Both the position numbers and the translations under genes were made by a program. Below are positions 33,294 through 40,124 of a DNA stretch of 64,000 nucleotides, one piece after another (positions within the stretch are counted from its first letter, which is position 1; each line of letters opens with the position of its first letter). Under the pieces are notes generated by a model. That model was not told the DNA's origin. It ran no database searches and was given only the letters and a program-made list of their open reading frames with translations. This DNA comes from [Clostridium] viride DSM 6836 (lineage in GTDB: Bacteria > Bacillota > Clostridia > Oscillospirales > Oscillospiraceae). The stretch spans positions 248,001-312,000 of the forward strand of contig KK211198.1 in assembly GCA_000620945.1 (NCBI GenBank), written 5' to 3'.

Positions 33294-33300
33294 TTTTTTC

Positions 33301-35130
33301 ATGCCTAAAATCAAAAAAACAAAGGCTGATGCTGGGGCGGCAGAGTCGAAAATCAAGGATTTTCTTGACATGATCGCACCGGGCATCATCAAGTTCAATA
33401 CGGACCATTTTATATGCGGCAACACCTATCGGTGTGTCTGGGCTCTCCGTGAGTACCCTACCGCAACCGATGAGCAGGCCATCCTGCGTCATCTTGGGGA
33501 AAAGGACGGTGTGACCCTGCGTATCTACACCAGACAGGTAACGGCGGCAGAGGAAAAGAGAATCATCCATAACGCAGCCAATAAAAACCGCATGGATAAG
33601 AGCAGCACCAACGATCTCCAGCAGACAGTCACCGCCGAAAGCAATTTGCAGGATGTGGTCACACTGGTGTCCTCCATGCACCGAAACCGTGAGCCGCTCC
33701 TCCACTGCGCTGTTTTTATTGAGCTGACAGCGAACAATTTGGACGATTTAAAGCTCCTCCAGACCGACGTCTTGACTGAGCTGGTCCGCTCAAAACTCAA
33801 TGTAGACCGGCTGATACTGCGCCAGCGGGAGGGCTTTCTGTCGGTCGGCCCTGCGGGACGGAATGTGTTCGGCAGCCAATTTGAACGGGTTTTACCCGCC
33901 AGCTCGGTGGCAAACCTCTATCCGTTCAATTACAGTGGCAAGACCGATCCCCACGGCTTCTATCTTGGCCGTGATAAATTTGGTTCAAATATCATTGTGG
34001 ACTTCGATAAGCGTGACGATGACAAGACGAATGCGAACATTTTAATCCTCGGTAACTCCGGTCAGGGCAAGAGCTATCTCCTCAAGCTCATCCTCTGTAA
34101 CATCCTCGAATCGGGTAAGTCCGTCCTGTGCCTTGATCCTGAACATGAATATGTTGACCTCGCAGAGAACCTCGGCTGTTTCATCGACTTGATGAGCGGG
34201 CAATACCGTATCAATCCTCTGGAGCCTAAAACATGGGATGAAGGAGGCAGCCCGGAGGACACCGACGCACCCCAGGCATTCCGCCAGTCCACCAAGCTCA
34301 GTCAACACATTTCCTTTCTTAAGGATTTTTTCCGCTGTTATAAAGATTTTTCCGACCGCCACATCGACGCCATAGAAATCATGCTGGGCAAGCTGTACGA
34401 AAAATTTGGCATCAGCGACCGCACTGATTTCAGAAGCCTTGCCACCACAGACTATCCTGTCTTATCTGACCTTTATGCTCTCATTGACGATGAGTTTAGG
34501 GGATATGACAAAAGTAACTATCAGCTCTACCCGCAGGAATTGCTGCAGGAAATCCTGCTGGGGCTCCACTCCATGTGTATGGGAGCCGAAAGTAAATTCT
34601 TCAACGGCCACACCAACGTGACCGACCACCGCTTTATTGTGTTCGGAGTAAAAGGATTGCTGCAAGCCAGCCGGAATGTGAAAAACGCCCTGCTGTTCAA
34701 TGTGCTTTCCTTTATGAGCGACAAGCTCTTGACCGGGGGAAATACCGCCGCATCAATTGATGAGCTGTATCTGTTCCTGACCAATCTGACTGCGATTGAG
34801 TATATCCGAAATTTCATGAAGCGTGTCAGAAAAAAGGAGTCGGCGATAATTCTGGCTTCTCAGAATTTGGAGGACTTCAATATAGAGGGCATCAGGGAGC
34901 TGACAAAACCGCTGTTCTCCATTCCTACTCACGCTTTCCTCTTTAATGCAGGGAACATTGACAAACAGTTTTATATCGACAGCCTCCAGTTAGAGGAATC
35001 CGAATACAACCTAATCCGCTTCCCCCAGCGTGGTGTGTGCCTCTACAAATGCGGCATAGAGCGGTATAACCTTGCGGTCCATGCCCCTGCCTACAAGGAA
35101 AAGCTGTTCGGAAAGGCGGGTGGCAGATAA
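33301..35130 (+). CDS. virB4: VirB4/TraE-type conjugation ATPase
   Basis: The 609-residue ATPase has Walker A GNSGQGKSYLLKL (residue about 252) and a Walker B-like SIDELYLFL (about 487). The core segments DPHGFYLGRDKFGSNIIVDFDKR and KGLLQASRNVKNALLFNVLSFMSDKLL are those of Gram-positive VirB4. It energises assembly of the conjugative channel. Its start follows CAGGAGGTATTTTTTC. Confidence 0.9.
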   Translation: MPKIKKTKADAGAAESKIKDFLDMIAPGIIKFNTDHFICGNTYRCVWALREYPTATDEQAILRHLGEKDGVTLRIYTRQVTAAEEKRIIHNAANKNRMDKSSTNDLQQTVTAESNLQDVVTLVSSMHRNREPLLHCAVFIELTANNLDDLKLLQTDVLTELVRSKLNVDRLILRQREGFLSVGPAGRNVFGSQFERVLPASSVANLYPFNYSGKTDPHGFYLGRDKFGSNIIVDFDKRDDDKTNANILILGNSGQGKSYLLKLILCNILESGKSVLCLDPEHEYVDLAENLGCFIDLMSGQYRINPLEPKTWDEGGSPEDTDAPQAFRQSTKLSQHISFLKDFFRCYKDFSDRHIDAIEIMLGKLYEKFGISDRTDFRSLATTDYPVLSDLYALIDDEFRGYDKSNYQLYPQELLQEILLGLHSMCMGAESKFFNGHTNVTDHRFIVFGVKGLLQASRNVKNALLFNVLSFMSDKLLTGGNTAASIDELYLFLTNLTAIEYIRNFMKRVRKKESAIILASQNLEDFNIEGIRELTKPLFSIPTHAFLFNAGNIDKQFYIDSLQLEESEYNLIRFPQRGVCLYKCGIERYNLAVHAPAYKEKLFGKAGGR

Positions 35131-35150
35131 TGAAGAAGGGAGAAAAAGTC

Positions 35151-35630
35151 ATGGACAGAGTTCAAAATCAGAAAGAAAACAAGGCGGGTATCCTCGATGA
35201 TATGCTGTCTTTTATCCGCTACACTCCGAACCGGGAAGCGGATATATTAGCTTTTATGGAGAAGTACCAAAAAGCGGATCACGAAGAACGCCCTGCTATT
35301 TTGGAGCATCTCCGGTGCTGCATGGACGGAAAGGAATACCCCAACCCTTACGCCGGGGGCTACCATTATACGCCGGATGATGTGTCCCTCATGGGAAAGA
35401 TTCTGGATGAGTACATCGATGATCTCGTATCCGCAGAGGGTGATCCTGCCGCTATCTCGGAGTGTGTGCGGGATACAGTCTTGAAAATCAATGCTCTCAA
35501 TGAGGAATGCGGACGGTACCTGATTGATACCTGGCGCAGGGAACGGCTGTGCGGATTCATCAACTCTGCTGCGGAAACAGCGGGACTGTCACAGGAAAAA
35601 GACCTTACCCTGCAGCACAGGATGTGGTAA
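35151..35630 (+). CDS. ICE protein of unknown function
   Basis: The 159-residue protein starts at ATG 35151 (ribosome site GAAGGGA); an in-frame ATG at 35130 overlapping the VirB4 stop is possible. It is helical (GILDDMLSFIRYTPNREADILAFMEKYQKADHEERPAILEHLRCCM) with no recognised domain. It lies directly before the amidoligase gene, so it may work with that pair. Confidence 0.6.
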   Translation: MDRVQNQKENKAGILDDMLSFIRYTPNREADILAFMEKYQKADHEERPAILEHLRCCMDGKEYPNPYAGGYHYTPDDVSLMGKILDEYIDDLVSAEGDPAAISECVRDTVLKINALNEECGRYLIDTWRRERLCGFINSAAETAGLSQEKDLTLQHRMW

Positions 35631-35643
35631 AGGCGGTGGGTAA

Positions 35644-36681
35644 ATGGAGATACAAGGTCAGAATTTCGGGATTGAAATTGAAATGACTGGGATTACACGA
35701 AGCCGTGCCGCCGAGGTGATTGCAGAACATTTCGGCACGACAAAGGAATATGAAGGCAGCTTCTACGATGCCTATTATGCCTGTGACAGCCAGCGGCGAA
35801 AATGGAGGGTCATGAGTGACGGCAGTATTGACTGTCAGAAGAAAGACGGCCGCAGAAAAGTAAGCGCCGACAGGAGCTACAGCGTAGAGATGGTCAGCCC
35901 CATCTGCCAGTACCAGGATATCGAAACTGTGCAGGAATTGATGCGCAAGCTCCGGGAAGCCGGGGCATTTGTGAATTCCTCCTGCGGTATCCATATCCAC
36001 ATCAATGCCGCCCCCTTTGATGCCCCCAAACTCCGCAACTTGGTCAACATCATGGCGGCCAAGGAGGATATGATCTATAAGGCATTAAAGGTTTCAAGAG
36101 GCAGGGAAACCAACTACTGCCAAAAGATTGACTCTGCCTTTTTAGAGCGGATCAACCGGCAGAAACCCACTACCCTCGACCAACTGAAGCGTATCTGGTA
36201 CAACGGCAGCGATGGCAGCCGGGAGCATTATCACGATAGCCGCTACCACTGTCTCAATCTGCACAGCGTGTTCCAGAAAGGCACGGTGGAATTCCGTGCT
36301 TTCAATGGGGACCTCCATGCCGGAAAAGTCAAAGCATATGTGCAGTTCTGCCTCGCCATGACCGCACAGGCGCTCAACCAGCGGTCGGCAAGCCCGACAA
36401 AAACACAGTCCACCAATGAAAAATATACCTTTCGGGTGTGGCTTTTGCGCCTCGGTATGATTGGGGATGAATTTAAAACGGCCCGTAAGCATCTGCTGGA
36501 TCACTTGGAGGGCTGCATCGCATGGAAAGACCCGGCACAGGCAGAAAGGCAAAAAGAACGGCTGCGGCAAAAGCGTGAAGCGGAGCGGTCGCAGGAGCAG
36601 ACACCGCCGGAAGAAGCTGTGCCGGAAACTGTATTGGAAGCGGAGGATGAACAGTCCTCCGCTTTTACTATGTCAATGTAA
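35644..36681 (+). CDS. Amidoligase-family enzyme
   Basis: The 345-residue protein has the amidoligase (PF12224) pattern: FGIEIEMTG near the N-terminus, SVEMVSPI, CGIHIHINA (about 115-123) and TVEFRAFNGDLH (about 218-229). The family belongs to the GCS-like carboxylate-amine ligases and couples a carboxyl to an amine using ATP. The C-terminal 40 residues are charged and end AFTMSM, one of the shared Met tails. The next gene encodes a glutamylcyclotransferase, a known partnership in mobile elements. Confidence 0.8.
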   Translation: MEIQGQNFGIEIEMTGITRSRAAEVIAEHFGTTKEYEGSFYDAYYACDSQRRKWRVMSDGSIDCQKKDGRRKVSADRSYSVEMVSPICQYQDIETVQELMRKLREAGAFVNSSCGIHIHINAAPFDAPKLRNLVNIMAAKEDMIYKALKVSRGRETNYCQKIDSAFLERINRQKPTTLDQLKRIWYNGSDGSREHYHDSRYHCLNLHSVFQKGTVEFRAFNGDLHAGKVKAYVQFCLAMTAQALNQRSASPTKTQSTNEKYTFRVWLLRLGMIGDEFKTARKHLLDHLEGCIAWKDPAQAERQKERLRQKREAERSQEQTPPEEAVPETVLEAEDEQSSAFTMSM

Positions 36682-36691
36682 AGGAGATCGT

Positions 36692-37195
36692 ATGAAAAAC
36701 AAACTGTATATTGCCTATGGCAGCAACCTCAATCTGCCGCAGATGGCTGGGAGATGCCCCACCGCCAAGGTGGTCGGGGCTTCCGAGATAAAGGATTATG
36801 CCCTTGTGTTTCGGGGCGGCAGGCACGGTGCGGTGGCTACCATTGAGCCTTGCGAGGGTTCTTCTGTTCCTGTTTTGCTGTGGAAGATCACGCCGAAAGA
36901 TGAGACTGCCCTCGATATTTATGAAGGCTTTCCCAGATTTTACGACAAGGAAACCATGGACCTCCCGTTGGACGGCAAGACTGTTTCAGCCATGGTCTAC
37001 GTTATGACGCCGGGGCATCGCCTGGGCTATCCCTCCGACTATTATTACAATACCATCCATGACGGTTACAAAACTGCGGGCTTTGATACCGCTGTTTTGG
37101 AGCAGGCGATAGATTATACCGAGCAGCTCATGGAAAGCGAACCGGAGCCGGAACAGCAGAACCTGTTCGGTTTTGGCAGCCAGAAATGGTGGTGA
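36692..37195 (+). CDS. Gamma-glutamylcyclotransferase-like protein
   Basis: The 167-residue protein begins MKNKLYIAYGSNLNLPQMAGRCPTAK, the YGSN motif of the GGCT/AIG2 fold, and keeps DETALDIYEGFPRFYDKETM, where the Glu of the YEGFP segment is the usual catalytic acid. GGCT enzymes release 5-oxoproline from gamma-glutamyl amines. Next to an amidoligase it likely removes or edits a gamma-glutamyl-type modification. Start after AAAGGAGATCGT. Confidence 0.8.
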   Translation: MKNKLYIAYGSNLNLPQMAGRCPTAKVVGASEIKDYALVFRGGRHGAVATIEPCEGSSVPVLLWKITPKDETALDIYEGFPRFYDKETMDLPLDGKTVSAMVYVMTPGHRLGYPSDYYYNTIHDGYKTAGFDTAVLEQAIDYTEQLMESEPEPEQQNLFGFGSQKWW

Positions 37196-37199
37196 TGGC

Positions 37200-38708
37200 A
37201 TGGCAGATCCCGCTACCATTACGGCTGTTGCAAAAGCCGCCGCTGCCGCTCTTTCGGATGAACGCACCCGAAAGACCATCGGCTGGACCATTGCCGCCAT
37301 CCTGTCGCCGCTTATTTTAATCATCGTGCTGGTCTGCTCCCTGCTCTCCGGAACCACCAACCACAACAACACCGCCGTGGAGCTGTGCTTCCATGGCGGT
37401 GTGATACCGGGGAGTATGCCCGCGGATTACAGGGAATACATCGGGGATATGCGTCGCAGCTTTACCCTCATAGACGGAGCCATCGCCACAGTGAATTCGC
37501 AGATGGAGGACGGCAACAGCCTTGACGATTACCGGGTCAAGGCTATTTTTTATTCTCTGTTTTTCGGCGCTGAGTCCCCCTCCCGGCTGGAACACCGGAA
37601 ATATGTGGACTGTTTTGTGACCTACGAGGAACGCACCCGCACCGTGGAAAATGATGACGGAACAACCTCGGAGGAAACTTATACCGTGGCTGTTCCCATT
37701 ACCTCTCTGCCTGCCATCTACAACAACATCAGGACATTGTTAGGCAGAGCTATTACCTATGAGGATCAGGCAAACGCCAATGAAATCTATTACCGTGCCT
37801 TATACGGTATCGGAGCTCCGGCCGAGGATGATGATTTCACCATGTGGGAGGGTTGGACTCCAGACCAGCTTGACGGTTTCTTTTCTGACTTGCCTGTGGG
37901 TGAGGTGGGAGCTGAAGCTGTCCGCCTCGGCCTTTCCCGCCTCGGTGATCCCTACTCCCAAGAGCTGCGTGGACAAGGAAGCTACACCGACTGCAGCTAT
38001 CTTGTGCGGTGGGTGTACAAAAAGCTGGGGGTAAATCTTCCCGGCACGGCTGCGGCGCAGGGAAAATACTGCGTGGACAATGGGCTGACCATTCCAAAAT
38101 CAAGTCTTGCTCCCGGTGATTTGGTGTTCTGGAGCCATAAACCTAACGGCCGTTTCATGAACATCACCCATGTGGGAATCTACGCCGGTGACGGCAAAGT
38201 GGTTGACGCTTCCTCCTCCAGAGGACAGGTCGTCTACCGGGACTTATTCGATTCCGGCAATCAGGTTCTGTACGGCAGACCCTACGCCGAGGCACAAAAA
38301 TCTTCTGCCGATGGCTTTATTTCTCCCCTCGGCAGCGGCTGGCGTTCCATGGTGACCTCGGAATTTGGTGGCAGGACAGACCCCCTCACAGGGGAATGGG
38401 CGGGACATACCGGCCTTGACCTTGGCGCCTCCAAAGGAACTGCCATCCGCTCGGCAAAGGCGGGGACAGTGAAAACTGTGGTCTACGGAAACACCGGCTA
38501 CGGCTACTATCTGACCATTGACCATGGGAATGGAATGGTCACTTTATACGGACACTGCTCTCAAATCCTCGTCCGTGAGGGGCAGACGGTAAAGGCCGGA
38601 GAAACCGTTGCAAAGGTAGGTTCCACAGGGCGAAGCACCGGAAATCATCTGCACTTTGAGGTGAGAGTGAACGGTGCGCAGAAGAATCCGAGAAACTATT
38701 TGCCGTAA
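37200..38708 (+). CDS. Cell-wall hydrolase with NlpC/P60 and M23 domains
   Basis: The 502-residue protein has a membrane anchor (residues about 28-50), a long extracytoplasmic linker and an NlpC/P60 domain (TDCSYLVRWVYKKLGV, Cys nucleophile; ITHVGIYAG, catalytic His). A C-terminal LytM/M23 domain follows (HTGLDLGASKGT; GYYLTIDHGNGMVTLYGH; GNHLHFEV). Such two-domain enzymes of T4SS loci (VirB1-like) open peptidoglycan for DNA transfer. It lies between the amidoligase pair and the DUF6103 gene. Confidence 0.9.
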   Translation: MADPATITAVAKAAAAALSDERTRKTIGWTIAAILSPLILIIVLVCSLLSGTTNHNNTAVELCFHGGVIPGSMPADYREYIGDMRRSFTLIDGAIATVNSQMEDGNSLDDYRVKAIFYSLFFGAESPSRLEHRKYVDCFVTYEERTRTVENDDGTTSEETYTVAVPITSLPAIYNNIRTLLGRAITYEDQANANEIYYRALYGIGAPAEDDDFTMWEGWTPDQLDGFFSDLPVGEVGAEAVRLGLSRLGDPYSQELRGQGSYTDCSYLVRWVYKKLGVNLPGTAAAQGKYCVDNGLTIPKSSLAPGDLVFWSHKPNGRFMNITHVGIYAGDGKVVDASSSRGQVVYRDLFDSGNQVLYGRPYAEAQKSSADGFISPLGSGWRSMVTSEFGGRTDPLTGEWAGHTGLDLGASKGTAIRSAKAGTVKTVVYGNTGYGYYLTIDHGNGMVTLYGHCSQILVREGQTVKAGETVAKVGSTGRSTGNHLHFEVRVNGAQKNPRNYLP

Positions 38709-38777
38709 ACAGGCTGGTTTTTTCTTTCTGTTTTGCGGCATTGATACCAATAAAAAATTCAAGGGAGGACACTCAAT

Positions 38778-39038
38778 ATGAAAAAAGAAGCCATCACCGT
38801 ACAAATGGATGCCGAAAAACTCCGAGCGGTCAAACGCTATATGGAGAAGAAAGATGCGGACTTGGAGCAGGAGCTTTGCGACCAGCTCCAGCGCCTTTAT
38901 GAAAAATTCGTCCCTGCCAATGTGCGGGAATACATCGATGAAAGTGCCGATATCGAAACCCCGGCAAGCACTTTGTCTAAAAAACAGAAAGAAAAAATCA
39001 GGCAGACCGCAGAGCCGAGGCAGGCGGATGAGCAATGA
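38778..39038 (+). CDS. DUF6103 protein
   Basis: The 86-residue protein starts MKKEAITVQMDAEKLRAVKRYMEKKDADLEQELCDQLQ and is charged with predicted coiled coil. Related small proteins precede the relaxase module in Tn1549-type ICEs. It overlaps the next gene start by four bases. Confidence 0.65.
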   Translation: MKKEAITVQMDAEKLRAVKRYMEKKDADLEQELCDQLQRLYEKFVPANVREYIDESADIETPASTLSKKQKEKIRQTAEPRQADEQ

Positions 39039-39307
39039 TGCAGTATTTTGATAAGCACGGCAATGAGATTAAGGCCGGAATGTTTCTCCGAATGGAGGAC
39101 GGCAGCATAGAGGAAATATACGCCTGCACTGACTCATACGGCAAAGAGGATCTCGGCATCAATGCCAGCAATGATGAATTTCTGAAACAGCACGGCTTGG
39201 GCGAGTTTGACCGGGAGTTCTATCCGCTTTCCTCTTTCAGCCTAAGAGAAACAGAACTTTGCCAATCTGAGCCTACCCAAGGTTATTCTGGCATGGAGAT
39301 GAAGTAG
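39035..39307 (+). CDS. Small ICE protein with Met tail, unknown function
   Basis: The 90-residue protein has the pattern YFDKHGNEIKAGMFLRMEDGSIEEIYACTDSYGKEDLGINASN, resembling small SH3-like ICE proteins (DUF4314-like). It ends YSGMEMK, nearly identical to the ArdA-like protein's HGMEMK. It is the last gene before the candidate oriT. Confidence 0.6.
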   Translation: MMQYFDKHGNEIKAGMFLRMEDGSIEEIYACTDSYGKEDLGINASNDEFLKQHGLGEFDREFYPLSSFSLRETELCQSEPTQGYSGMEMK

Positions 39308-39707
39308 CGTACCGCCCTACTGCCCCCGTCACCCAGCGTTGCCCCCTGTTCGCCCCTGTGTGGGCTTTTGCGGGGCTGGGTGACAGGTTTACCCGCCAAA
39401 CCGAATACAACCGATTTTGAGGGCTTTGTGCAGAGCTGTAAGAACCCCGCTTCTCAGCCAAAGCATACAGAACCCTCATGCGGCCTCTACGGTCGAAAAA
39501 AGAGCAGGATAAAGGCGGGTGGTCGCAAGCGCCCTCCTGCCAACCATTTCGCCCAGCAGTGCTGGGCGTTTTTCGCACTTTCCCATGAGGTGGTCGGATT
39601 CCGGATTTGTCACGGTCAGGGTGGTCGGGATTTTAGAAAAGGCAAGAAAACAAAGGAATTTACACGGTCACCTCACAGGTGGACACCCATGAAAGGTCGG
39701 ATTTCAC
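39308..39707 (+). other. Candidate oriT region
   Basis: The 400-base gap directly precedes the RHH and relaxase genes. It contains a perfect inverted repeat GTCACCCAGC/GCTGGGTGAC (39328-39337, 39375-39384), a terminator (39550-39573), and three related direct repeats GGTGGTCGGATT, GGTGGTCGGGATTTT and AAGGTCGGATTTC at 39589, 39620 and 39693. These are suited as binding sites for the RHH protein. No gene frame is present. Confidence 0.55.
39550..39573 (+). terminator. Rho-independent terminator
   Basis: CGCCCAGCA (39550-39558) and TGCTGGGCG (39560-39568) form a near-perfect stem with the T-run at 39569-39573. Confidence 0.75.
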
Positions 39708-40124
39708 ATGAAAAATAACAAGGAACGAACAGCGGTCTGGCTGTACCCCGAAACAATGGAACGGCTGGACGGCTGGCTGTCAAAGGATAACTGCAAGAGC
39801 CGCAGCGAGTTTATTGAAAAGGCACTCAGCTTCTACATGGGCTACCTTGGGACGGAGGACATCTCCTCCTATCTCTCCAAGGCTCTGCTTGTATCCATCC
39901 AGGGCACATTGCAAAAGACCGAAAACCGGGTGGCAAACAATCTGTTTCGGCTTTCTGTGGAAATCAGCATGATGATGCATCTGCTGGCAACTACGCTGGA
40001 GATTACCGATGAGGAACTGCACCGGCTCCGCGGCCGATGCGTTGCCGAGGTAAAACGGACCAGAGGGAAAATCCGTCTGGACGATGCGGTGGATTTCCAG
40101 AGCAGCCCTGAGACGGAAGAATAA
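39708..40124 (+). CDS. RHH-type relaxosome accessory protein (MobC-like)
   Basis: The 138-residue protein has an N-terminal ribbon-helix-helix pattern (ERTAVWLYPETMERLDGWLSKDNCKSRSEFIEKALSFYMGYL) and helices after it. RHH proteins bind oriT repeats and stimulate the relaxase. It overlaps the relaxase gene start by one base. Start after a weak site (AAAGGTCGG). Confidence 0.75.
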   Translation: MKNNKERTAVWLYPETMERLDGWLSKDNCKSRSEFIEKALSFYMGYLGTEDISSYLSKALLVSIQGTLQKTENRVANNLFRLSVEISMMMHLLATTLEITDEELHRLRGRCVAEVKRTRGKIRLDDAVDFQSSPETEE

